Shown one piece after another: positions 36,578 through 44,356 of a DNA stretch of 64,000 nucleotides (position 1 is the first letter of the stretch; each line of letters starts with the position of its first letter). Source of the DNA: Bacteroidota bacterium (GTDB taxonomy: Bacteria > Bacteroidota > Ignavibacteria > Ignavibacteriales > Ignavibacteriaceae); contig JAIUOE010000009.1 of assembly GCA_020161395.1 (NCBI GenBank), positions 62,001-126,000 on the forward strand, written 5' to 3'. The translations under genes were made by a program, and so were the position numbers. The notes beneath the pieces were generated by a model. The model did no database searches and was not told the origin of the DNA. It worked only from the letters and a program-made list of their open reading frames with translations.

Positions 36578-38308
36578 ATGGCAAATTATTTTACCGACAA
36601 TGTCGATATTCAGTTTCACTTCAACCAGTTTGGTACCGATGATGTGAAAGAGATTATTCAGATTAGTGAAGAAGATTACAAGGAATCACTCCATTATGAC
36701 TATGCTCCTGTTTCATTTGAAGATGCGATGGAAAATTACAGGGCGGTGCTGGAAGTGGTGGGAGATCTTGCAGCCAATTTTATTGAAGCCCGCGCGGCAG
36801 GTGTTGACGACCAGGGTGCCATTTTCAAAGATGGCAAGGTAACATATGCCGACGGTACAAGAAAAAATCTTGAGCAGCTTGCTCAGGCTGACCTGATGGG
36901 TATGATCCTCCCCAGGAAGTACGGCGGATTAAATTTCCCCTTCTTTATTTATCTCGTCTCTGTGGAAATGATCTCCAGGGCTGACGCCTCCCTGATGAAT
37001 CTTTTTGGATTGCAGGATATCGCAGACACTATCAGGAAGTTTGGAGATGAGGAACTTGCTCAGGAATTTCTTCCAAAGTTCTCGACCGGTGAATATACAG
37101 GTGCAATGGCACTTACAGAACCCGATGCCGGCAGTGATCTGCAGGCAGTAAAGCTCTCCGCATATCAAAATGAAAAAGGGGAGTGGTTCCTTCGCGGTGT
37201 AAAAAGATTTATCACAAACGGCAACGGTGAAGTGCTGCTCGTTCTTGCAAGAAGCGAAAGCGGTTCCAGGGACGGTCGCGGTCTCAGCCTTTTTGCCTGC
37301 TACGGTGATGAAACCGTAAAAGTCAGAAGAATTGAGCACAAACTCGGTATCCACGGCTCACCAACTTGTGAACTTCAGTTCAACGATACCCCGGCAAAAC
37401 TGGTTGGTACCCGAAGAATGGGACTAATTAAATATGTTTTAGACCTTATGTTTCGTGCCAGAGCAGGAGTTTCTGCGCAGGCTCTCGGCATCTCCCAGGC
37501 AGCTTATGAAGAAGCCCTGAAATACGCTAAAGAAAGGGAACAGTTCGGCAAACCGATCATTAATCTCCCTGTGGTCACCAATATTCTTATGGATATGAGG
37601 ACCACTCTCGAGAGCAACAGGTCTCTTCTCTATTCAACCGCGATTACGGTTGATCTGAAAGAAAAACTTGAAGAAGTGATCGATAAGCTGAAAAAAGAGG
37701 GAAAACCATTCGCTGAAGTGAATGCGAGACTTAAATATGTCACCAGAGTTGCAAATCTGCTCACTCCGATGGCAAAGTATATCGTTACTGAATCTGCCAA
37801 TAAAATCACTTATGATGCACTTCAGATTCATGGCGGAACAGGCTACATGAGAGAATTCAAGATCGAACGACTCGCCCGTGATGCAAGGATTACAAACATC
37901 TACGAAGGAACTTCCCAACTACAGATTGTCGCAGCTTCCTCAGGTGTTTATGCCGATGTGCTCGCAGAGTACTTCGATAAAAAGGATGCAAAGGTTTATG
38001 ATGCCGGACTTACAAGACTGCAGAATTTTCTTAAGGAAATAAGGGCCGTCTTTAACGAATGTGTCAAATATGTTCAGGATAAAAAAGATCCCGTGTTTCA
38101 GGAAGTGGCTGCCAAAGACCTTGTGGAACTCTACAGCTACATTTACACAGGCTATCTGCTGCTCGACGAGGCTGAAAAAGAGTCCCGTAAACGGTTTATT
38201 GCCAACAGATTTATTATTAACGCACTTTCACACGCCAAGAGAAACGCTGAATCGATAAAGGATGAACTCTTCTCAGACCTTCTTCATTCAGACGAAATCT
38301 TAATCTAA
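36578..38308 (+). CDS. Acyl-CoA dehydrogenase family protein
   Basis: The product has 576 residues, longer than the usual 380 because of a C-terminal helical extension (about 425-576) found in some membrane-linked family members. The core has ALTEPDAGSDL, RFITNG, GTRRMGL, the FAD-contact RAGVSAQALGISQ, KEREQFGKPI, QIHGGTGYMREF and IYEGTSQLQ, where the Glu of YEGT is the catalytic base. It oxidises the first step of fatty-acyl-CoA beta-oxidation or an analogous acyl substrate and hands electrons to EtfAB. The substrate chain length is unknown. Confidence 0.93.
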   Translation: MANYFTDNVDIQFHFNQFGTDDVKEIIQISEEDYKESLHYDYAPVSFEDAMENYRAVLEVVGDLAANFIEARAAGVDDQGAIFKDGKVTYADGTRKNLEQLAQADLMGMILPRKYGGLNFPFFIYLVSVEMISRADASLMNLFGLQDIADTIRKFGDEELAQEFLPKFSTGEYTGAMALTEPDAGSDLQAVKLSAYQNEKGEWFLRGVKRFITNGNGEVLLVLARSESGSRDGRGLSLFACYGDETVKVRRIEHKLGIHGSPTCELQFNDTPAKLVGTRRMGLIKYVLDLMFRARAGVSAQALGISQAAYEEALKYAKEREQFGKPIINLPVVTNILMDMRTTLESNRSLLYSTAITVDLKEKLEEVIDKLKKEGKPFAEVNARLKYVTRVANLLTPMAKYIVTESANKITYDALQIHGGTGYMREFKIERLARDARITNIYEGTSQLQIVAASSGVYADVLAEYFDKKDAKVYDAGLTRLQNFLKEIRAVFNECVKYVQDKKDPVFQEVAAKDLVELYSYIYTGYLLLDEAEKESRKRFIANRFIINALSHAKRNAESIKDELFSDLLHSDEILI

Positions 38309-38323
38309 CCAAGGAGACAGACC

Positions 38324-38533
38324 ATGGATAAACAAAGAAATTACTTCAAGATCTATGATGATGAAGGCATTAAAAGCTACTTCAAAACCAACCTCACTTA
38401 CGAGGAGATCGAAAAGTTGAAAACCGACTTTGAACAAAATCATCAGGAATTCTACAATAACGACTTTATCAAATTCCTGAAAGACAAAGATGCCTCGACA
38501 GAGGAGATTGAAGTTCAGGCTATTTATTATTGA
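38324..38533 (+). CDS. Small unknown protein of the fatty-acid oxidation operon
   Basis: The product has 69 residues with an AAGGAG site before ATG and lies 15 bases after the acyl-CoA dehydrogenase stop. It is charged and helical, with KIYDDEGIKSYFKTNLTYEEIEKLK and a Phe-rich middle, and has no signal peptide or known domain. Being last in the operon and well spaced, it is likely real. Its partner, if any, is unknown. Confidence 0.65.
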   Translation: MDKQRNYFKIYDDEGIKSYFKTNLTYEEIEKLKTDFEQNHQEFYNNDFIKFLKDKDASTEEIEVQAIYY

Positions 38534-38775
38534 GAGACTTGAGAAACCTGAGAGACTCGAGAAACCAGAGTATCTGAGAGACTTGAGAGACTCGAGAAAC
38601 CAGAGTATCTGAGAATCATTTAAGTTTATTATCTTTGGCTCTTAAAATTACAAAAATAGATTGCTGTAAAAGCGGTTATCACTCAGTTACTCAAGTCACT
38701 CGGATACTCAAGTTTCTCAAGTACTCGAGTCACTCGAGTCTCTCAAATCACTCTTACAAAATTTGAAAGATACAT
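38534..38775. repeat. Low-complexity 'gagacttgagaaac' repeats in opposed orientation
   Basis: GAGACTTGAGAAACC units with a tandem AACCAGAGTATCTGAGAGACTTGAG pattern occupy 38533-38618. CACTCGGATACTCAAGTTTCTCAAG, the reverse-complement style, occupies 38680-38757. The two halves can pair to give a long imperfect stem with a central loop. The region separates two operons on the same strand. Confidence 0.6.
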
Positions 38776-40002
38776 ATGAAAGATCACGAAAACATCAATT
38801 TTGAATCGAAATGTGTTCATGCAGGCATTGATGAGTATGAGTTTGGGGCGGTAGTTCCGCCGATTTACCAGACATCAACATTTAAGTTTAAATCCGCACA
38901 GCATGGTGCCTCGCTTTTTATGGGTGAGGGCAAGGGACACATCTATACAAGAATGAGCAACCCGACAGTTGAAGCGATGGAAGATTCTGTTGCAGCGCTC
39001 GAGGGGGGTGCCAAGGCACTCGGATGTGCAAGCGGTATGGCAGCAATAAATACTGTTTTTGCTACCTATCTCTCTGCAGGTACCCATATAGTATGCTCGC
39101 AGGCTGTTTACGGACCGACAAATACCCTGCTGAAGACCGTTTTCTCAAGATTTGGCGTTGAAACAACATTTGTTGATACGACCGATATTGCTGCAGTAAA
39201 AGCTGCAATGAAAGAAAATACAGTTTTGGTTTATGTGGAAACACCCGGAAATCCCACACTCGCAATCAGCGATTTGGCAGAGATTGTAAAAATTGCACAT
39301 GAATACGGTGCAAAAGTTTGTGTTGATAATACATTCATGTCGCCTGCACTTCAAAGACCATTCGAATTTGGGGTTGATGTTATTATTCATTCCATGACGA
39401 AATTCCTTAACGGACATGCAGATGTGGTTGCGGGAATTGTAGTTGTAAAAGATGCTGCTGATTATACACCACTTAAGAAAGTGTTGAATCAGACGGGTGG
39501 CGTTATCGATCCTTTCAATTCATTCCTTGTGCACCGCGGAATTAAGACACTCGCCATCAGAATGGAAAGACACTGCGAAAACGCTCAAAAAGTGGCTGAA
39601 TTCCTTGAAAAACACGATATGGTTGAGTCTGTTACTTTCCCCGGATTGCGTTCACATCCTCAATACTTTACAGGATTGAAACAGCACAAAGGGCACGGAG
39701 GTATGATTACATTCGAACTGAAGGGTGGCTATGATGCCGGTGAAATCATGATGAATTCCGTCAAACTTTGCCAGCTCGCGGTAAGCCTCGGAGGTGTTGA
39801 ATCACTTATTCAGCATCCCGCAAGTATGACCCACTTCTCGATGGGACCCGATGCCCGCAAAGAAGCCGGAATCACAGAAGGCATGGTAAGATTGTCAGTT
39901 GGTATCGAAAACCACAAGGATATCATAAAAGACCTTGAGCGCGCCCTCTACGAAGTAGGCGAAGCATTGAATGTAAAACAGGAAAAGAATCTCTTTAGAT
40001 AA
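38776..40002 (+). CDS. PLP-dependent cystathionine/methionine gamma-lyase-family enzyme
   Basis: The product has 408 residues of the Cys/Met metabolism PLP family. Visible are TSTFKFKSA, YTRMSNPTVEAMEDSVAALEGG, the PLP-binding region CASGMAAINT and the Lys in HSMTKFLNGHAD. The VYGPTNTLL segment has Pro at the site where methionine gamma-lyases carry a catalytic Cys, so methionine gamma-lyase itself is less likely than cystathionine gamma-lyase/synthase or a homocysteine desulfhydrase-type enzyme. It is a single-gene unit with a downstream hairpin terminator. The exact substrate is unclear. Confidence 0.88.
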   Translation: MKDHENINFESKCVHAGIDEYEFGAVVPPIYQTSTFKFKSAQHGASLFMGEGKGHIYTRMSNPTVEAMEDSVAALEGGAKALGCASGMAAINTVFATYLSAGTHIVCSQAVYGPTNTLLKTVFSRFGVETTFVDTTDIAAVKAAMKENTVLVYVETPGNPTLAISDLAEIVKIAHEYGAKVCVDNTFMSPALQRPFEFGVDVIIHSMTKFLNGHADVVAGIVVVKDAADYTPLKKVLNQTGGVIDPFNSFLVHRGIKTLAIRMERHCENAQKVAEFLEKHDMVESVTFPGLRSHPQYFTGLKQHKGHGGMITFELKGGYDAGEIMMNSVKLCQLAVSLGGVESLIQHPASMTHFSMGPDARKEAGITEGMVRLSVGIENHKDIIKDLERALYEVGEALNVKQEKNLFR

Positions 40003-40032
40003 TCTTTTTCTGCTATAAAATCTTATTCACTG

Positions 40033-40071
40033 ATACACATCCTGATTTTTCGGGATGTGTATTTGTGTTTT
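40033..40071 (+). terminator. Hairpin terminator after the PLP lyase
   Basis: ATACACATCC (40033-40042) pairs with GGATGTGTAT (40053-40062), loop TGATTTTTCG, followed by TTGTGTTTT. It lies 31 bases past the stop codon. Confidence 0.7.
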
Positions 40072-40369
40072 AGGGGCGATGGGTGCGCAGGGGACGCAGA
40101 GGGGTTTTTTTTAATTGAACACGGATGAGACGGATTAAACAGATTATCACGGATGGGGATTTTGAGCCATTGTGCGAAAAGCTATTAGCTATGATCTATG
40201 AACTGACCTGAAAGAGCCCTTGTGCGAAAAGTTATTAGCTATTATCTATGAACTGTGAGCTGCCTCGAAGTAATTCATAAACCGACAAAAATAATATCTG
40301 ATGCTTAAGAGAAAACCCCTGTGGCAACAGGTTTTTCAAACCTCAAACTTCTGACCTCAAACCTCAATA
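40072..40369. repeat. Intergenic repeats: 50-bp direct repeat and low-complexity words
   Basis: There is a two-copy direct repeat of about 42 bases (copy 1 GAGCCATTGTGCGAAAAGC... at 40164-40205; copy 2 at 40214-40255), period 50. GGTGCGCAGGGGACGCAGAG and CACGGATGAGACGGATTAAACAG repeats lie at 40080-40165, and CAAACCTCAAACTTCTGACC words at 40336-40370. No gene is seen. Confidence 0.7.
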
Positions 40370-41011
40370 TTATAGCGTTCCAAACACCCTGTCGCCGGCA
40401 TCACCCAAGCCCGGGACGATATATCCTTTTTCATTTAAGCCTTTGTCCAGAGAAGCGGTATAGATAGCTACATCGGGATGATCGTTCAGTAGTCTTTTTA
40501 CACCTTCGGGAGCCGCAATGATGGAAGCGAGGATAATATTATTTGCTCCGCTGTCTTTCAGGATATTTATTGCTGCGGATACACTTCCGCCGGTTGCGAG
40601 CATCGGATCGAGGATGATTACAAGGGAGTGTTCAAGGTTCTTAGGGGTTTTGTAGTAATATTCGATAGGCTCGAGGGTTTCTTCGTTTCTTTTTAAGCCG
40701 ATGTGTCCCATCTTTGCCTGAGGGAGGAGCTGCAGGAAGGCGTTCGCCATGCTTAGTCCGGCTCGTAAAATAGGTACCAGTACTATCTGGGTGGCTATTT
40801 TCTTCCCTTTGGTGGTTTCAAGCGGAGTTTCCACTTCCACTTCCCTCATTTTAATTTTTGGACTGATCGCAATGCAAAGCGAGTAGGCTATGCGGTCGAG
40901 GGCGTTACGAAAATCGCGTTGAGGAGTCTCTTTATCACGAAGATAGGTGAGATCTCTCACTACCAGATTATTGCTGACAACAGTAAAATTATCCATTTTT
41001 CTTCCGTTCAT
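40370..41011 (-). CDS. upp: Uracil phosphoribosyltransferase
   Basis: The product has 213 residues. It makes UMP from uracil and PRPP in pyrimidine salvage. Visible are PILRAGLSMANAF, the PRPP-binding loop DPMLATGGSVSAAI and the C-terminal VPGLGDAGDRVFGT typical of Upp. The start at 41011 is supported by an ATGA overlap with the upstream gene's stop (41008). The pair is translated together. Confidence 0.95.
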   Translation of the reverse strand: MNGRKMDNFTVVSNNLVVRDLTYLRDKETPQRDFRNALDRIAYSLCIAISPKIKMREVEVETPLETTKGKKIATQIVLVPILRAGLSMANAFLQLLPQAKMGHIGLKRNEETLEPIEYYYKTPKNLEHSLVIILDPMLATGGSVSAAINILKDSGANNIILASIIAAPEGVKRLLNDHPDVAIYTASLDKGLNEKGYIVPGLGDAGDRVFGTL

Positions 41012-41406
41012 TTGATCTTTAAGGCTGTTTGATCATCGATTAATACTTTAATAAATTTTATTCCGACAAAAATTACCACCGCGAAAATCAGGAAATTGAA
41101 AAGCCAGGCAAAGAGAAGTGCTCCCCAAAAGTAGCTCAGCATCGAAAGTGTATAAAGCGCAACCACTGAAATGTAAAGGGGAATAAATCTTTTGCGTACA
41201 GGGAGGCTTGAGTCGGGGTTAAAAAAAGAGCCGTAGAAATAAAGTTTTTGCTTGTCTATGGGGAGTTGAAAATCTCTTTCAGGCAGGTTGTCAGCAATTC
41301 CTTTGTTTTTTCGATATGCCCGAAAAGCCAAATAAATTGCGGAGAGCATCAAGAGGCTCAGAAAGGCGGTGGTAGTAAAAATTATTACATCGGTATCAAG
41401 GATCAT
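41008..41406 (-). CDS. Small integral membrane protein of unknown function
   Basis: The product has 132 residues with about three membrane helices: residues 6-27 (VIIFTTTAFLSLLMLSAIYL), about 75-92 and 95-117 (GALLFAWLFNFLIFAVVIFV). Between them is a cytoplasmic loop with KNKGIADNLPERDFQLPIDKQ. I do not recognise the family. It overlaps the upp start by 4 bases, so it is coupled to uracil salvage; a uracil transporter role is not supported because it is too small. Confidence 0.6.
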   Translation of the reverse strand: MILDTDVIIFTTTAFLSLLMLSAIYLAFRAYRKNKGIADNLPERDFQLPIDKQKLYFYGSFFNPDSSLPVRKRFIPLYISVVALYTLSMLSYFWGALLFAWLFNFLIFAVVIFVGIKFIKVLIDDQTALKIK

Positions 41407-41511
41407 CAGAGTATTCGGGCTAATTTCTTTTTATAAATATCATCAAAATGCACCTGCAAAGATAAGTAAAATGAGATTCTTTCTATAAAACAAGCAAATA
41501 GTGAGCGGGAA

Positions 41512-41976
41512 TTAATTCCTTCTCATTCTAATAATTTCATTAAACTCTTCCTCTTTTACGGGGAAGACTGACAACCTGTTCCCTCTTTTGATTAAAAGGA
41601 TATCCTTTAAAGCAGGGTTTTCCTTTATCTCCTGAAGTGTGACAAGCCGGGGAAATTTCTCAACCAGTTTAATGTCGACCATTATCCAGACAGGTTTATC
41701 GGGCGTTGAATCCGGGTCAAAATAATTTGAATTTGGATCGAAGGCGGAAGTGTCGGGGTATCCTTCCCGTACCACTTCACACCATCCGGCGACACCCGTC
41801 GGGTCTGTGCTGCTGTGGTAAAAAAGCACCTTGTCACCATTTTTCATCGAGTCACGGAGAAAGTTTCTCGCCTGATAGTTGCGAACCCCGTCCCAGCAGG
41901 TTGTCTGAAGAGGTGAATTAGCGAGATCATCAATGGAAAAGACATCAGGTTCAGATTTTACAAGCCAGAAGTTCAT
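41512..41976 (-). CDS. EVE domain-containing protein
   Basis: The product is a single-domain EVE protein of 154 residues, in the PUA-like superfamily that reads modified bases. It shows FWLVKSEPDVFSIDDL, CWDGVRNYQARNFLRDSMKNGDKVLFYHS and GVAGWCEVVREGYPD, the full family pattern. EVE proteins bind 5-methylcytosine or related modified bases in DNA or RNA; the role here is not known. The ATG overlaps the upstream gene's stop (41973-41976, ATGA), so it is cotranscribed with a secreted DUF1579-type protein. Confidence 0.93.
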   Translation of the reverse strand: MNFWLVKSEPDVFSIDDLANSPLQTTCWDGVRNYQARNFLRDSMKNGDKVLFYHSSTDPTGVAGWCEVVREGYPDTSAFDPNSNYFDPDSTPDKPVWIMVDIKLVEKFPRLVTLQEIKENPALKDILLIKRGNRLSVFPVKEEEFNEIIRMRRN

Positions 41977-42539
41977 TGTTTTCTCCTGAATTCGGCATTT
42001 ATATACGATTTATACGAGCGATCCGGGAGTAAAAAGTCGACTTCATATTTGATGAGTGAATCACCTTCAAAGTCGTAGATTATTCGAAACATCTGATCTT
42101 CACGGGTTACATAATCCATACTGCTCCCTTCAAAGATGAATTTTTGATCATCTTTTTTGAAATCACCGTAAGCATTAATTGCGAAATTTCCGAGTTCGTC
42201 CATTGAGTAGAGAGTGTATTTCTGAAGCCGTACATCGTAACCGAGGTAAGCAATTGAAGTTATTGACATGCCAAAAGCGATGTTTTGTGAACGGGATTCG
42301 AGAAATCTGCCACCGAGTACAATCTGATTTCTGCATTCTCCTGTCCCCTTAAGTGATTTTTCTCCTTCTGTGTCGAAGAAAAATTCAATCTGCACATCCC
42401 ACTCACCTTCAAAAAGGGAGAGTTTTTCATGTTCTTTCTGAACAAGGGTCAGTTCTTCAAGAGTTGTCCATTTATTGGATTGTGAGAATGCCGTCGATGC
42501 AAACAATATTAAAAGGAAAAGTAATTTGTCGTATTTCAT
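41973..42539 (-). CDS. Exported DUF1579-like protein
   Basis: The product has 188 residues from the ATG at 42539, with a signal peptide (MKYDKLLFLLILFASTAFSQ). The first 13 residues of the longer frame are not needed. The mature part has the DUF1579-type pattern LSLFEGEWDVQIEFFF, GGRFLESRSQ and YLGYDVRLQKYTLYSMD. These domains are found in lipid- or stress-related proteins, without a firm function. It overlaps the EVE gene by 4 bases. Confidence 0.75.
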   Translation of the reverse strand: MKYDKLLFLLILFASTAFSQSNKWTTLEELTLVQKEHEKLSLFEGEWDVQIEFFFDTEGEKSLKGTGECRNQIVLGGRFLESRSQNIAFGMSITSIAYLGYDVRLQKYTLYSMDELGNFAINAYGDFKKDDQKFIFEGSSMDYVTREDQMFRIIYDFEGDSLIKYEVDFLLPDRSYKSYINAEFRRKQ

Positions 42540-42582
42540 TCTGCAAATATTTTGTTTTTCGTAATGCAAATATACCAATAAT

Positions 42583-42621
42583 AAAAAAGAGGTTGTCCAT
42601 TTTCATGAACAACCTCTTTTT
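42583..42621 (-). terminator. Hairpin terminator upstream of the T9SS propeller stop
   Basis: AAAAAAGAGGTTGT (42583-42596) pairs with ACAACCTCTTTTT (42609-42621), which has T-rich tails on both strands. On the minus strand it ends the gene whose stop is at 42651. Confidence 0.8.
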
Positions 42622-42650
42622 GAATTATGATTTATGAGTTTAACTCACAA

Positions 42651-44159
42651 TTATTTCATTAAAATCATTTTTTTGGAAGAAGTGAAGTTTCCGGCTTTGA
42701 TGGTGTAGATGTAGGATCCACTGGAAAGTTTAGCAGCATCAAAAGCTATCGAATGATTGCCGGCTTCCTGTTTCCCGTTTACAAGGGTAGCAACTTCGGT
42801 ACCCATAACATCATAAACCTTTATAACAACATTGGAAGCTTCAGGAATTCTGTAGGAAATCGAAGTTGTCGGATTGAACGGATTGGGGTAGTTCTGATCG
42901 AGTGCGTAGGAATTCACCATGGCAACATCAACTTCAACTTCCTTTGAGTAGGCAGATGTTCCGTCGAGATCGATTTGTTTCAGGCGATAAGTGTATTTAC
43001 CTGCCTGAAGATTGGCATCTGTGAAGTTGTAATTGTGAACAATGGTTGAAGTACCGTTTCCGGCTACGAAAGCTACTGAAGAATATTCAGTGCCGGCAGC
43101 TTTTCTTTCGATTTCGAAACCTTTGTTGTTTGCTTCGGTGGCAGTGCTCCAGTCAAGAACGACTGAACCATTGCTGGAGGAAGCAGTAAATGAAGCGAGT
43201 TCAACAGGAACTGCGGCTCCATAACCTTTTGTGATGGCTCCATTGCTTCTTACACCCCAAACTGCTGTTCCGGTGCGGGCTTTTGTGATATGGTAGTAGC
43301 TTCCGGCAGTAGCAGTGTAGGCAGTGGTCCATGCAGTACCATTGTTAGTGGAAGCATAGATAGAGGTTGCCTGTCTGGTTACCCACCAGTTGGAACCTTC
43401 ACCCGTGATACCGCTGATATTACCTGATCCGGGAACGGTAAGAGCTGACCATGTTGTGCCACTGTTGGTGGTTGCCATAAAGTTTGAACCACCCGTTAGT
43501 CCAACAGTTGGTGAGTTGAACCACACCGTGTATGAATTAACCTGACCTGTGGTAGGCTGAGCTGTCCAGTTGGCTCCAAAATTGGTAGAGTACCATATTT
43601 TAGTTCCGTTGGTACCGAACCAAACATTGGTACCTGACATAAAAAGACCGTTATTCCATCCGGCAAAACCCTCTGACGGGAGGTACATTCCTGTGGAATC
43701 CCAAAGAGTACCACCATTAGTGGTGCGGAAAATTGTCCATCTGCCACCTACAGGGTCGCCATAGAAAATTCCTGTGTTGGCATCAGAAAACCATATACCA
43801 TCACCGAAACCGCCGGTTTGGTTCAACTGGGTAACCCATGTTGTTCCACCGTTTGTGGTTTTGTAGATGTATGTTCCTGTGGCAGGGGAGGTGGTGATGT
43901 AGCAAATATTTGCATCTATTGCAAAAACTGCATAGACATCCTGATTAGCGATTCCGGCACCGCCGACATTTGCCCATGTTGTTCCGCCGTCAACAGTACG
44001 GAGTACGATTCCGGCAGCTCCGCCAACCCAGCAAACCTGATCTGTAGGTGCGGAAGCGGAATAAAGTGCGCCTGTAACGCCTGAGGTCTGCTCTACCCAT
44101 TGAGCATTAGCCACAGAAAACAAAACCACGAGAAGAAAAAGAAGTCGATAGGATCTCAT
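42651..44159 (-). CDS. T9SS-sorted YCF48-like beta-propeller protein
   Basis: The product has 502 residues with a signal peptide (MRSYRLLFLLVVLFSVANAQ). YCF48-type blades of TTNGGTTW / TTNSGTTW type run from about residue 45 to 310. A fibronectin-like stretch (VELASFTASSSNGSVVLDW) and the sorting domain NYPNPFNPTTSISYRIP ... GSYIYTIKAG follow. The sorting domain directs type IX export and surface attachment. The target is unknown. A terminator closes it downstream. Confidence 0.85.
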   Translation of the reverse strand: MRSYRLLFLLVVLFSVANAQWVEQTSGVTGALYSASAPTDQVCWVGGAAGIVLRTVDGGTTWANVGGAGIANQDVYAVFAIDANICYITTSPATGTYIYKTTNGGTTWVTQLNQTGGFGDGIWFSDANTGIFYGDPVGGRWTIFRTTNGGTLWDSTGMYLPSEGFAGWNNGLFMSGTNVWFGTNGTKIWYSTNFGANWTAQPTTGQVNSYTVWFNSPTVGLTGGSNFMATTNSGTTWSALTVPGSGNISGITGEGSNWWVTRQATSIYASTNNGTAWTTAYTATAGSYYHITKARTGTAVWGVRSNGAITKGYGAAVPVELASFTASSSNGSVVLDWSTATEANNKGFEIERKAAGTEYSSVAFVAGNGTSTIVHNYNFTDANLQAGKYTYRLKQIDLDGTSAYSKEVEVDVAMVNSYALDQNYPNPFNPTTSISYRIPEASNVVIKVYDVMGTEVATLVNGKQEAGNHSIAFDAAKLSSGSYIYTIKAGNFTSSKKMILMK

Positions 44160-44356
44160 ATGAGGTCTCCTTATATAATTTACAGCCCGGAAATGCCTTG
44201 ATTATGTGACATTTTTCGAACTGTCAAATAAATGTAGCTAAAGTTATCCAAAAAAATAGTAATAACAAAGAGGAAAATTGTTTTTTATTTAAAAATACCT
44301 CTGCGAACGGATTAATGTTAAATTATTCACGATTGCTATATTTGAGGTAACGAATC

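Noticed and set aside
38534-38775. Possible CRISPR array
   Set aside because: The repeats are short, irregular and adjoin without spacers of constant length; no cas gene is in the window.
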